Position numbers and translations under genes: made by a program. Source: Skeletonema tropicum (lineage: Eukaryota > Bacillariophyta > Thalassiosirophyceae > Thalassiosirales > Thalassiosiraceae). Taken from it: a DNA stretch of 64,000 bases. The notes beneath the pieces are model-generated. The model was not told the DNA's origin. It saw only the letters and a list, made by a program, of their open reading frames with translations, and did not search any database. The stretch covers positions 4,649,963 through 4,713,962 of the forward strand of contig CM074129.1 of NCBI GenBank assembly GCA_037178625.1, read 5' to 3'. Positions 43,599-53,649 of this stretch are shown one piece after another. Numbering within the stretch: the stretch's first letter is position 1; the number at the start of each line of letters is the position of its first letter.

Positions 43599-46500
43599 CT
43601 ACCAACCCATGAGCTTCCTCCTCAAGATCTGGAACACATCCTTGGAAAGACCTTTCGTAAAAATGTCTCCAAGTTGTTCCGTCGTACAGATCTTCATCAA
43701 CTTGATCTGTCTCTTAACAATCTCCTCACGAAACCAAACTGTCTCGATGTGATACCACTTCGAACGGGGAGTAAACTGAGGCGGAAGAGTCTGTGCCAGA
43801 AGCAAAGCTCCAGCGTTATCTTCGTGAATAGAGACTTTCATCTCCGCAGCTTGCTCCTCAAGACCGTAGACCTTGCTGAGACTCTTAACCATGTCAATGA
43901 GAGGAAAGAGTTCTCTACAACAATGAGCAAGAGCTGTAATCTCTGCTTCCATAGTGCTGAGGGCTGTCTTCGAGGACTGCAATTGAGACTTCCACAAGAC
44001 AGGACAATTAGCAACCTTGATGACGAATCCTGTTCTACTCTTGACACAGGCAGGGTCACTGGGGTGTTCGTGTCCGTACAAACCACCAAAATCTGCGTCA
44101 GGATAAGCTTCGACATTGAGAACATTCGAAGTAGGGGTGAGAATCAATCCCTTATCACGTGTACCCTTGAGATACAAACCGATCCTGATGAGAGCTTCTT
44201 CGTGAGACTTGCGTGGAGAGAACATGTACCTCGCACAACAGTTCACAGCATAGGCAATATCGGGACGAGAGTGACCAGAGAGATAGAGCAACATTCCAAC
44301 AACACTTGAATAGGAGAACGCTCCTTCTGCAGCAGCGCCGTCAGTATCACGAACCAAAGGCTTGGAACTTGCCGGAGTTAGCTTTGGATGGTGTTGTCCT
44401 CCTTCTAGACCGAGAGCAGTGATGATGCGGTCGATGAGACCAGTTTGAGTCATTTCAACCTGACCATTCTTCTTCTTCAAATCAACACCCAAGAAACCAG
44501 CAGCATCACCTTCCTTCTCTAGAAGCAAACCATGCTCTTCATCGCTGCGAAGACGAACCAAAAGTGCATTGATATCTTTCTCATCTTTGGCCCAAAACAA
44601 ACAGTCGTCAACAAAAGTAACGGCGACAACTTTATCTCCAATAAAGAGACAGGGATCCAAATGAGACTGACGTAAACCTTGCTTCTCCAAAGCTTTGACC
44701 AAATAGGTGTGAAATGCACGTGGAGCTTGCTTGAGTCCGTACAATGACCTCTTCAAGCGGAGACATTTACCTTCCTGCTTGAAACCGCGCGGCATGTGCA
44801 TGTAGATTTCTTCGCCTTCTTCCAAATGACCGTGCAAGAAAGCACATTCAACATCGGCCTGACAAGACTTGAGTCCAAGCATAGACTCCAAGATGAGCAT
44901 CAAACGAACTGTCGCCCACGACACCACAGGAGCATAAGTTTCCTTGTACTCCACATCCTTGATCTGCTGATCGCCACGAGCAACAAAACGAGCTTTGTAC
45001 TTCTTAGGTCTACCATCTGGATAACGCTTGAGACGAAATGCCCAAGTGCTACCAAGAATATGCTTCCCAGGAGGAATATCAACAACTTCCCAAGATTCCA
45101 TTTTCTCCAACGTCGCAATCTCAACCTTGCAAGCTTCCCAATACTCGGCTGCAGCATCACCATACATAGCTTGGTTCCAATTAGGGTTGTCCTCGGAAGA
45201 TGCTTGAGCTTTCGCTTTCAGGAACAGTGGATGGACGTAGTTTGCAATCAATTCCTTGGTACTCCCACTGTAGTGTGTGTTGTTGACTGCGAGATGAATA
45301 AACTTTGCCAAAGGACTAGCCATGAGATCTTCGACTGTAGGGACCTCGAGTTCCATCTGCATGAGAAGATTATCGGCTGACTCAATCATAGCTGCCATAC
45401 GCTGCCTATACTGCTGCTTCTTCGCCGACAATCGGGCCACTCTAGGTGGGACAGTTTGTTTACCGAGAGTGACGGCATAATGAGCAAAGAACCGACGATA
45501 TTCAGACTTAGTCAAATAACTGCGTTGAGCGACAGAAAGGTGTGCCATATCACGCGGAGAGTAATTGAGAGCATCTTGCCAAGTAGTAGAGTTCAGCGTA
45601 CGGAGTTTTTCAGGTTTTTGCAACTTTGAACGATCACGGAGTTTCCTGCTCCAATTATTGTCAACAGACTTAAGAGCATCTTCTTCATTGAAGGGAACAT
45701 CTTCGTCGAATACTTCATCATCCGCATCAGGAGACTCTACATCACCTCCTTCTGATTCAGGCACTGAAGCTCCTTCTGGAACTGAATTACCAACTGTGGA
45801 GGCTTCATTAGAAGTAGGCGGCAAGGGAGCAGACGGAGCAACATTGATCTCTTCGACAACAGGATCAAACTCGACAACTTGGGAGATGGAATCCTTCTCT
45901 GAAGCAAATGACTCTTCATGAGCACAGCGTTCGGCCTTCAGACGATCTTTCCATTCCTGAACACGGACTTTCATCTCGCGACGTTCCTCTTCGCTCAGCC
46001 AAATGTCATCAAGGGGAGGGGGATAGTACACATAATTTCCATCCTCATCAACATCAGAAGGCGGAACGTAATGATCTCGGCTAGTGTCGTACAGCAAAGA
46101 ACAGAGTTCATCAAAATCTTCGTCGGACATAGCACCATTGCTGAAGACACTCTGGAACTTGTCATCAAAAACAACGTGCCACTGAGGGCTGACGTGACCA
46201 GAACCAAGATGACGGACCAAAGCAACCAGTGTAGAGTGCTCGGGAGAGAAACCAAGGTACTGACCAAGACGGGCACGCTTATCGAACTTAGCAAGTTTCT
46301 TTCCACTCTGAAGCTTAGGATCCAGGACATAGCAGGGAGATCCCCACACATGAACACGACGTAAATCACGATGATCATCCTTAACACCGGAAAGACGTTC
46401 TAACGGAGTAAGACCAGTCACTCTGTTGGGCAAACGATTGTAGAGCCAAACTGCGTGTTGAACAGCAAAGGGCCAAAGGCGGGGGCTATCAACTTCGTGC

Positions 46501-48359
46501 TCGTTCCAACGCAACGCGACGTGAAGCATCATGGAACGTGCCATCCAAAAGATAGTTTGAATAGCTCTCTCAGCGGCACCATTTTCAAATTGAGATCCAA
46601 CACCAGAGAACGTCTGCTTTTGTCCTTTACTGGAACAATCATCACGAAAATCCTTCGAAACATAGATACCATTGTCAGAGTGAAGATGCTTGATAGTAAC
46701 ACCGAATTCTTCCAAGAATTGCTCATAGTGAATCTTGCCCTTGAGGGTCTCCGAAGCAGTGCCATCAGACTGGAACTCCATGTGTATATAGGAAGTAGCC
46801 ATGTCATGATACACAGTACCACAATTGTAGAGATCTTCATCGAATCCAGAAAGGGCGCGACCAGTAACGGGAACCTTGAACTGATCAGAACTGACGAAAT
46901 CACCAGGCAAATATCTGTCACGGGCAAGCACATCCACCTTCTCGGGATCCTTCTTAGAGACAGATGGAGACGGAGGTTTCGATCGTTTCGCACTTGCCAG
47001 CTTGCAAGTAGGACAGACCGGCAACGGACAGTTAGCTGCTTCTGGAGGATCTGCTTTCAACACTGCCGGAAAGATTTGGGACGTTCCATCCTCCTGCATC
47101 GCACGATGAGGCTTCATCAATTGTTGAACGTCCTTGACAGAGATACCAAGCTTGAAATGCCACAACAAGAGCGCCTTCTGAGCCGCGGAAATATTCAAGT
47201 TGTCGACATTGGTAACGCAGGGGTACAGGTGCAGGAAATCATCGAATTCGTATTCATCCTCTGCTTCAGTAACACTCCACTTTCCAAGGAAGAAACCTCG
47301 AGCGTGACGAAGATGCGCAACCGCTTTGGTAAAGCGTGGACCGATAGTAGTGCGTTCCTCCTCAGTGCAAGTCACATTGAACAACATTGGCAAATTTGTG
47401 TCTTTATTCATCGGAATCTCAATGTGATGCACGGTAGACATTTCGAACTGCTTGGGCAATCTCCAATCAACTTTATCACCATCAACAATACTGCATCCTC
47501 CATATAGTTTGTGGTAAACTTGCGGACTCATTAGCCGAATATCACACTCAGGAAGATGGTAGCTGATTCCAGGGACAAGAAGTTCGTCGCCGTTCGTTGC
47601 TCTCAACTTGTACATGACTGTACCAATCCCAATCACCATATTTGTTTTGGAGATATCTTTCACAGGAATACTAACTTCTTCATAGTCAATGAAGTCAGCA
47701 CGAAAGGGAGAAAGACCCCACGAGGCGCCAGTGTCCCAAATCAACGGGGTATTGTAGAAGTTGGGATTATCTGGATCTGCAATAGACGAACTTTCCATCT
47801 GAGCAAACCGAATAGGACCACGTAAGAGTGCAACTCTACCCAAGAGAGCCTTCACATTGGCGATATGATCTTCAACTCTGAGACCATTGATAGAAACCAT
47901 CACGTCGAGCACTCGCTTGCTCTCAAGAAAAGCATCGACAACACCTGGAGAGAACGGTGAGCGTGGATGTGAAAAGGATTGAGGAGCATCGGACATGTAT
48001 TCCTTTGACTCCTCCTTCTCTTTCTTCCGTGCTTCCTTCTTCTTAATCCGTTCCTCCTTCATACGCTTCAGCACCTTCTCCGTCAAACGCTTCAAAGCAT
48101 CCTTCTTCTCACGCTGCAATTCATCCTCATGATCCTTCAGTAACTTTCGGGCGCAATAGAGAACATCAACACCGTCAAGAAAGGCACCAATATCATCAGA
48201 CCAAGTCGGCTGGGTGAATCGTCCATCGGTGACCTTAGAGAAGAACTCATTCCGAGTGTGGTTCTTTCGGTAACGACGACGTGCACGCAGATTCCTCCTC
48301 CTCCAGCGACGATGAGCTTTATCTCGAGACGATGGAAAAGAAGTGCCGTCCAACGACAA
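43599..48359 (-). CDS. pol: copia pol polyprotein (protease, integrase, reverse transcriptase, RNase H)
   Basis: About 1586 codons, stop TAG at 43599. Order: basic N-terminus, protease (D-T-G-A-S, about 209-213), integrase (His/Cys region LLLWHFKLG...CPTC; catalytic Asp in YHDMATSY, Asp in HSDNGIY, Glu in QFENGAAER; about 500-690), a hinge rich in Glu/Ser, RT (STWAFRLKR, KARFVARGDQ, QADVECAFLHG, FVDDCLFW; about 1085-1320) and RNase H (STMEAEITAL, HEDNAGALLL; about 1440-1580). The frame opens after a TAG near 48366 without an ATG; the first Met is about residue 100. Pol is in a different frame from gag, so expression needs frameshifting, splicing or internal initiation. Motifs look catalytically complete. 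Confidence 0.9.
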   Translation of the reverse strand: MSLDGTSFPSSRDKAHRRWRRRNLRARRRYRKNHTRNEFFSKVTDGRFTQPTWSDDIGAFLDGVDVLYCARKLLKDHEDELQREKKDALKRLTEKVLKRMKEERIKKKEARKKEKEESKEYMSDAPQSFSHPRSPFSPGVVDAFLESKRVLDVMVSINGLRVEDHIANVKALLGRVALLRGPIRFAQMESSSIADPDNPNFYNTPLIWDTGASWGLSPFRADFIDYEEVSIPVKDISKTNMVIGIGTVMYKLRATNGDELLVPGISYHLPECDIRLMSPQVYHKLYGGCSIVDGDKVDWRLPKQFEMSTVHHIEIPMNKDTNLPMLFNVTCTEEERTTIGPRFTKAVAHLRHARGFFLGKWSVTEAEDEYEFDDFLHLYPCVTNVDNLNISAAQKALLLWHFKLGISVKDVQQLMKPHRAMQEDGTSQIFPAVLKADPPEAANCPLPVCPTCKLASAKRSKPPSPSVSKKDPEKVDVLARDRYLPGDFVSSDQFKVPVTGRALSGFDEDLYNCGTVYHDMATSYIHMEFQSDGTASETLKGKIHYEQFLEEFGVTIKHLHSDNGIYVSKDFRDDCSSKGQKQTFSGVGSQFENGAAERAIQTIFWMARSMMLHVALRWNEHEVDSPRLWPFAVQHAVWLYNRLPNRVTGLTPLERLSGVKDDHRDLRRVHVWGSPCYVLDPKLQSGKKLAKFDKRARLGQYLGFSPEHSTLVALVRHLGSGHVSPQWHVVFDDKFQSVFSNGAMSDEDFDELCSLLYDTSRDHYVPPSDVDEDGNYVYYPPPLDDIWLSEEERREMKVRVQEWKDRLKAERCAHEESFASEKDSISQVVEFDPVVEEINVAPSAPLPPTSNEASTVGNSVPEGASVPESEGGDVESPDADDEVFDEDVPFNEEDALKSVDNNWSRKLRDRSKLQKPEKLRTLNSTTWQDALNYSPRDMAHLSVAQRSYLTKSEYRRFFAHYAVTLGKQTVPPRVARLSAKKQQYRQRMAAMIESADNLLMQMELEVPTVEDLMASPLAKFIHLAVNNTHYSGSTKELIANYVHPLFLKAKAQASSEDNPNWNQAMYGDAAAEYWEACKVEIATLEKMESWEVVDIPPGKHILGSTWAFRLKRYPDGRPKKYKARFVARGDQQIKDVEYKETYAPVVSWATVRLMLILESMLGLKSCQADVECAFLHGHLEEGEEIYMHMPRGFKQEGKCLRLKRSLYGLKQAPRAFHTYLVKALEKQGLRQSHLDPCLFIGDKVVAVTFVDDCLFWAKDEKDINALLVRLRSDEEHGLLLEKEGDAAGFLGVDLKKKNGQVEMTQTGLIDRIITALGLEGGQHHPKLTPASSKPLVRDTDGAAAEGAFSYSSVVGMLLYLSGHSRPDIAYAVNCCARYMFSPRKSHEEALIRIGLYLKGTRDKGLILTPTSNVLNVEAYPDADFGGLYGHEHPSDPACVKSRTGFVIKVANCPVLWKSQLQSSKTALSTMEAEITALAHCCRELFPLIDMVKSLSKVYGLEEQAAEMKVSIHEDNAGALLLAQTLPPQFTPRSKWYHIETVWFREEIVKRQIKLMKICTTEQLGDIFTKGLSKDVFQILRRKLMGW

Positions 48360-48697
48360 GGACTATTACCTAGGCGACGTCGGCAACGTAGGACTAAATG
48401 GTAAGGCAAGGCACGCCGATGAAAACGCTTGAACCTGGACCGATGAGAACGAGGCCTTTTCTTGCGAGTAGTACCAGATGAAGTTGAAGGTGAACCTTGA
48501 GTACCAGACACGATCAACTGAAACAAAACCATGATGAGAAGGCCCAACACGAAATCAGGAAGACATGGAGCGTTGGCAAAGAGAATCAGACGGTAGATCA
48601 TCAACTGAACGATGTGTAGCAAGAAGCTACGGGCGCCAGGGTTAAAAGGGAAGATAGTGGAAAGACCTAGCAAAACAATCCACCCTACCGAAAACCC
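48360..48697 (-). other. Hydrophobic open frame linking gag and pol
   Basis: In the frame one base back (-1) from gag the sequence is open across the gag stop: GFSVGWIVLLGLSTIFPF, SFLLHIVQLMIYRLILFA, DFVLGLLIMVLFQLIVSG, followed by a Ser/Lys/Arg-rich basic stretch (KKRPRSHRSRFKRFHRR) similar in character to the start of pol. It looks like up to three membrane-type helices. There is no ATG at its beginning. It could be a transframe segment of a Gag-Pol fusion, or vestigial. Confidence 0.45.
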
Positions 48698-51333
48698 TGC
48701 GCAGCATTGGCACGTGCAGCATTGACGAGATTCACTGAGTGTTCATCCGAAACCCTCTTCTCAAGTTCAGAGAGGATGGAGTTCAAGTTTGCCATACGTT
48801 GAGCTTGTCCACCGTCGTCACCAGGAGGGACAGTAAGAGCGGACACGCTATCACTACCAGAACGCCGGGAGGCAACAAGGGCAGCAAAGTGTTCCTTGTT
48901 CCTGACCACCAAAGGATGACTAGGGTTCACATCAAACATATTGAATCCGGACTTGTCAGCGCTCCATTTGTCGTGGTACTTGGTTGAGTGATCCTTGACG
49001 TAGCACTGACAATGCTTACAATAGGCCATGCAGAAACCGTCGACCATCTTCTGTTGGGGCTGAGTAGCAGCGGCACGTTCGGGGATCTCGACCCCAAATT
49101 CACCCCTCTTCGCCAGCTCGATATTACGATCGATACGTTCCTGATTGAGCGTCTTCTTGCATTTCTTTACCGAACAACCAGGCTGCTCACAATTATAGCA
49201 AGGCCTTGAACGCCTATTTCCACCACCGCGGGGAGGTCCACCACCACCAGGTACACCACTCCTAGGTACACCGCTCCTTCTACCAGACAAATTATTGAAA
49301 CGATTGTCCTGAGTAGCAGGGACATCAGCAAACCGCTTTCCACCTGCTGTCTGATCGGCATAAGCATCCATAATTGTGTCCACGATAGCAACAGATTTGT
49401 CGTAGATGGACTGCTGAGACTGATTAAGAGCATCGTAAATTTTCAAACTAAGGCGAGCTTCATCAGCTTCAACGCAGTTCTTCTCAGCGATTTTGCTAAG
49501 GAATTTATTTCTGCTCAAGCTGGCTCCTTTCCATAAGTTATTTGGGGTGTCCTGCTCAAGCCTGCCTGCGCCATAAAGAAGACTAAGTGCATTCTTCAAC
49601 TGTTTACCACCGATAAAGAGATTTCCATTTACCAGAGCAGGGCCTTTAGTAGACCACAACTTGATGAACTGAACAAGGGACGTAGAAACTCCAGGAGTCT
49701 GCCGAAGTACGGTGTGCAGGAGAAGCCACAAATAAGTAAGACCACCTTTCTTGGAAGCGGGCAGCTCTTTGAATTCCTTGTCGATGAGTTGCTTGAGCGA
49801 GCTGGTACAGGAATTGTAGAGAAACCGATACATCAAGTTACTGCTCTGATTGTCAGCAGCACAGACGAAGACTGAGGTGTTAATAAGTGCTTGCGTAACA
49901 CACACATCCTCAAACCGAAGCCATTGCCACTCCCACAGAAGATTTTGCGATTTCTGTAGGTCCAGAATCTCACTAATTGGTTTGGACAGATCTGGGTCGC
50001 TTGATTTGGAGGGGCTGATGTCCAGAATCTCTAGCATATCGTACTTAGTGAAGTGCGTGAAGGTTTGGGCGATCAGGTCGAAGTATTTGGTGGCAGAGAC
50101 CTGCACGTGAACATTCTTAACGTTGTCACCAGCTTCTGACTTGTCGGACAAGAGCGAATCCTTACTGCTAACACCGAACTTGTCGTCCAACCCACCACGG
50201 ATTTTCTCCAGAATCTTCAGTTGGTCGTAGTTCGTGACATCAAGCTTGAGACGTTCTTCTTTAGATATGACAACCTCGACGTCAGTGGCACTTGGACCGG
50301 GAGCACTCCTCACAGGGGTATCATAAAATATAGCACTTCTTTCTCCTTCTGGAGGGTTCACTGGGACTGGAACCGGAGCTGGCGCAGCAGTTACATTTGT
50401 ATCACTGTGCGAAGCAGCAGAAGGGCCAACGGGTACAGAACCAGACGGGATAGTATGTCCAGCGGTAGATACCGGTAGGCAAGTACCAACAAAACCCGCA
50501 GAGGTAGAGCTCGATGTAACAGGCACAGCCACAGGTCCTGAAGATAAGACTGGAGGCACATAAGTCGATGGTGGTCCACCAAAACCTGGAAGGGTAGCCG
50601 TCGAAGCGAAAGAGGTGGGATCATAGTGTATGACCGAAGGATAGGAACACGGCTGAACCACATCATTGTAGCTACTTGCCACAGGAACAGCCACAGAGGT
50701 ACCATGTCCTCCGCCAGACACAGAAACACCATCTCCTCCTCCAGACACAGGGGAACCATCCACAGCAGCAGCCGGGGAAACTTCAGAAACACCAGAGGCA
50801 GAGCCATCCAACAATGAGAGCCTGAGATCAGCAATCTTAACCACGGCCTTATCACGCGCATCTTTAGTCATCGGAGTATTATTGATTTCCAACTCGACCT
50901 TGTCGAGTAGAGCAGCAAGACCCGCCGCAGCCGCACCATCATCGAAAGTAGTGGGCGCAGCAGAGGTCGAGTGACTACCGAAGGCAACAGGGGACAGAAT
51001 GTCTCTGAGGTCTCCGAGATGTCTAGCCTCTAGGCTAGACGGGCTGCTGGCAACAACACCAGCAGGGGCTTCATTGAGCCACGAGGGGTTACTGGCTTCG
51101 TCGCCAGTAGGGCCAGCAATACTGCCAGCAGAGCTTCCAGGAGGATTACCATCTCGAAGCCACAACAGATCACCGTACCAATCTCGAGAAGCCTGAACAG
51201 ACAAGGGCACTTGAGCACGAGGAGGGGCGGTGGTCTCCTCACTGCGAGGAGTTACGGACTCCACACTTGAGACATCACTCACGATGGTTGGCGCCAACGG
51301 AGGGTCTAAGGGAGTCATAAAAGGCGACTGCAT
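48685..51333 (-). CDS. gag: copia gag / nucleocapsid protein
   Basis: ATG 51333, TAG at 48685, 882 aa. The N-terminal half is Ser/Pro/Val-rich (partly low complexity); the middle is the helical capsid-like region (about 370-620). It is followed by a Gly/Arg stretch and a knuckle C-Y-N-C-E-Q-P-G-C-S-V-K-K-C, i.e. C-x2-C-x4-C-x4-C, with Cys in place of the usual His of CCHC. A second Cys/His patch (CMAYCKHCQCYVKDHSTKYH) follows. Packages element RNA. The heptamer GGGTTTT sits two codons before the stop. Confidence 0.88.
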   Translation of the reverse strand: MQSPFMTPLDPPLAPTIVSDVSSVESVTPRSEETTAPPRAQVPLSVQASRDWYGDLLWLRDGNPPGSSAGSIAGPTGDEASNPSWLNEAPAGVVASSPSSLEARHLGDLRDILSPVAFGSHSTSAAPTTFDDGAAAAGLAALLDKVELEINNTPMTKDARDKAVVKIADLRLSLLDGSASGVSEVSPAAAVDGSPVSGGGDGVSVSGGGHGTSVAVPVASSYNDVVQPCSYPSVIHYDPTSFASTATLPGFGGPPSTYVPPVLSSGPVAVPVTSSSTSAGFVGTCLPVSTAGHTIPSGSVPVGPSAASHSDTNVTAAPAPVPVPVNPPEGERSAIFYDTPVRSAPGPSATDVEVVISKEERLKLDVTNYDQLKILEKIRGGLDDKFGVSSKDSLLSDKSEAGDNVKNVHVQVSATKYFDLIAQTFTHFTKYDMLEILDISPSKSSDPDLSKPISEILDLQKSQNLLWEWQWLRFEDVCVTQALINTSVFVCAADNQSSNLMYRFLYNSCTSSLKQLIDKEFKELPASKKGGLTYLWLLLHTVLRQTPGVSTSLVQFIKLWSTKGPALVNGNLFIGGKQLKNALSLLYGAGRLEQDTPNNLWKGASLSRNKFLSKIAEKNCVEADEARLSLKIYDALNQSQQSIYDKSVAIVDTIMDAYADQTAGGKRFADVPATQDNRFNNLSGRRSGVPRSGVPGGGGPPRGGGNRRSRPCYNCEQPGCSVKKCKKTLNQERIDRNIELAKRGEFGVEIPERAAATQPQQKMVDGFCMAYCKHCQCYVKDHSTKYHDKWSADKSGFNMFDVNPSHPLVVRNKEHFAALVASRRSGSDSVSALTVPPGDDGGQAQRMANLNSILSELEKRVSDEHSVNLVNAARANAAQGFR
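48691..48697 (-). promoter_or_regulatory. Candidate -1 frameshift heptamer GGGTTTT at the gag end
   Basis: On the minus strand the zero frame reads CAG GGT TTT CGG TAG, so the heptamer G GGT TTT fits the X-XXY-YYZ slippery pattern. Slipping one base back enters the hydrophobic open frame instead of the stop. No second canonical heptamer was found for the further shift into the pol frame. Confidence 0.4.
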
Positions 51334-51659
51334 TGTTAACGGTGCAGAGGCGAATCTACTTACTTATATGCTTTTGACACAAAGGAATCTAGCGGGTGGC
51401 TTTTGACGCAATGGAATCTAGCCGGCACAACTGAACTTGACGATGATGAATCCTTCAGGGGCCAATGTACTCCGAACGAGGTGTAGCTAGCACGCAAACT
51501 TCGGAGGAATGTTCAAAACTTAACTGGGTGAAAACTTAGGGTGACTACCAACGAAGGAGGCGGGTGATCAAGCCGACCAAACAACGGAGAGAAGTCGATG
51601 GAGGGTGTTGCCGTTGAGGCAACAAAGAACTTTAAAACGAGGAAAGACCGCTACGCAGA

Positions 51660-51678
51660 GAAACGTTGGGTCATGACC
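51660..51678 (-). promoter_or_regulatory. Primer binding site, likely for a half-tRNA-Met
   Basis: Directly inside the 5' LTR. The plus strand here reads CGTTGGGTCATGACC, which looks like the anticodon arm of a methionine tRNA (CAT anticodon), rather than a site matching a tRNA 3' end. Copia-type elements are known to prime with a tRNA-iMet half molecule cut at the anticodon. Confidence 0.5.
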
Positions 51679-52080
51679 TGTAATAGTTCACTTAGTTGAT
51701 GAGGGAGACGTTAGCGTATCCGTCGATGGAGGTGTCTGAGTGGTTGTAGAACTCAAACACCAATAGATAAAAGGAGATGTAGGGCGTTGAATCAATTCGA
51801 TTGGACTGTATACTTCTGTTTTACTTGATGGATTATTTTCTATTATATAACTACTTGCTCCACATGAGGATGCTCTGCCAAGCAAAGCTTCACGAGAGCC
51901 TTGACACCTGGGAAGACCCGGATGTCAATCCTAAGATTAGATGTGTCAGATGACTGATTCTGACATCCTAACATCATTCACAAGCGGTATTCCTTGACGT
52001 GGAACTACCTAAACTAAACCTAAACTAAAGTTCTTTTCCATACAATTGGGGATTGCCATCTAAGACGGCTATCCATCACA
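51679..52080 (-). repeat. 5' LTR of the copia element
   Basis: 402 bp, reads identically to the other LTR. It contains the promoter for the element in minus orientation (a TTATATAATAG stretch is present). Confidence 0.93.
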
Positions 52081-52085
52081 CCGGG

Positions 52086-52564
52086 AGGGGCGGATCAAAA
52101 CTAATATTGAAGCAGCAGCAGTTATCATCCAAGAATGAGGTAACGCCACTGCACCGATCAATAAAAGATTCTTCAAACGATTTGAGAGTTTCATCCAACG
52201 TGTGATAACTCTCTAGAGGGAGACAAATGTTTGGAGATTTCTTGGGGGGAGAGTCATGGATTGGAGAAAATCTTACTTGTGTCTGCAGTCTGTAGACTCT
52301 ATTGCTTCACGTTAGTGAAAAGATCCATCATGACTATAAAATGTTTCGAGGCAAAAAAACAACGACGATACCGTGGTAGTTTATTATTTATCATGCTTGT
52401 ATATATCTTATTATACACAAGTGGGACGGGAGATAAGTGGGAATGGTGGTGGAGTCGACTATGAGGAGTGTTATAGGTGGTTGATCAAGTGAAGACGACA
52501 GATTGTGATAGGTTGTGTCTATAATTAGTAATGTGCCTATGTGATGGCCAACTAATTAGACAAT
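52086..52564. other. Intergenic 3' of the copia insertion
   Basis: Simple A/T- and GA-rich sequence with no supported gene. It would be the 3' flank of the minus-strand gene at 52565. Confidence 0.5.
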
Positions 52565-53179
52565 TCAAACTCCTACAATGTCGATCTCTTCGTCTTCTTC
52601 TTCGTCAGATGATCCGGCTTCTGATCCAGCTTCCAACTCGTCTTCATATTGCGTCACAAACTCTTCTGCTTCCTCCAAAGAAGAGAAGTGCTTCCGTGCC
52701 ACCATCATCTCTTTCAACTCAAACATCGGTTCCCGGTCGGCCATGATATCCTTCATATCCTTTAGAGGCTGCTTCTTCGTCGGGATGGAGGCGTCTCCTT
52801 TCTTCCATCTCACACCAATCCATGTCTTCAGCTCAGCGTTCGTGGTGGGATTATCGTGTTTGCCAGCAGTCAATAATAGTTGGTGAGCATCTAGAATCTT
52901 CTGCAATGTAGCAGCCTTCTTCTTGAGACTTGAAAGTGCGTATGAGTCGACGATTGAATCTTGTAGTGCCTTCATCTCCGGTGTCAATTTTTGGGACGGA
53001 GGCGGAGGTGCAGCAGATTCATGTTGATTCTTCTTCTGCCGCCTAGATTTTGGCTGCCGACTGTCATTATTACTATTGCTATCATCTTTATGACGGCGCT
53101 TGCGTCCACCAGCATCTAACGGCCGTTCCCCTTCGGCGTGCGGGAGAGCACCGCGACGGCGTGGAACTCCTGTCGGCAT
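52565..53179 (-). CDS. Hypothetical nuclear-type protein with basic N-terminus and acidic tail
   Basis: ATG 53179, 204 aa. Residues about 1-65 are Arg/Lys-rich with KRRHKDD and KSRRQKKN (nuclear-localisation-like). A predicted helical core follows (KALQDSIVDSYALSSLKKKA, LQKILDAHQLLLTAGKHDNP, WIGVRWKKGDASIP), then FELKEMMVARKHFSSLEEAE and an Asp/Glu tail ending EIDIVGV. I do not recognise the family. The basic-helical-acidic layout would suit a DNA- or histone-binding protein. Start choice: a TTG two codons upstream is also in frame but ATG is preferred. Confidence 0.55.
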   Translation of the reverse strand: MPTGVPRRRGALPHAEGERPLDAGGRKRRHKDDSNSNNDSRQPKSRRQKKNQHESAAPPPPSQKLTPEMKALQDSIVDSYALSSLKKKAATLQKILDAHQLLLTAGKHDNPTTNAELKTWIGVRWKKGDASIPTKKQPLKDMKDIMADREPMFELKEMMVARKHFSSLEEAEEFVTQYEDELEAGSEAGSSDEEEDEEIDIVGV

Positions 53180-53649
53180 CGTCAAATAATTCGCCGCAAA
53201 GGAAGAGCCGCTGAGTTATCTAGAGATGTTATCATTAATTATTTAGGCGCTGCCTTTATGGATGCGATTGACATTAATTTCATCATCAATGATAATGCAG
53301 TGTGTGCGATTGCGCCGGCGTCATTTATTATACCGTACCACATATCTCAAGGTATGTACGAGCAAAAAGATTCCCTGAAACGGAAATCGCACCTCAAAAC
53401 ACAGCAATTCAGCATTGTTGACATTACAGCGTTCGATCTGCTCCTATACCGCCTCGGCGCGGAGGCCGACACCAAGCATAGCAACCTCCTCTACAGTGTC
53501 CTCGCCGACTCCCCCTGGCTTGGATTCACTCAAATCGGTCACTAGGGTGTCCGAAACAAGCAAAAAGAAAATTCAGGGTATCTTAAGGAACAGACTCGAA
53601 ACTTAAGGAACAGACTAGTTTTAGACTGGTACCAATAAGTCAGTTTTTT

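Larger units (their letters stand above)
43166..52085 (-). mobile_element. Complete Ty1/copia LTR retrotransposon, minus orientation
   Basis: Element 43171-52080 (8910 bp) flanked by the 5-bp target duplication CCGGG (43166-43170 and 52081-52085). The two LTRs are 402 bp each, start TG and end CA, and read identically by eye. Gag then pol lie on the minus strand with protease-integrase-RT-RNase H order, which defines copia/Pseudoviridae-type elements (CoDi-like in diatoms). Identical LTRs, a perfect duplication and long open frames indicate a recent insertion. Confidence 0.95.

Noticed and set aside
53190..53545. Plus-strand open frame before the hydrolase pseudogene
   Set aside because: Protein-like in part (DITAFDLLLYRLGAEADTKH) but no recognised domain and no clear link to the hydrolase; insufficient support.
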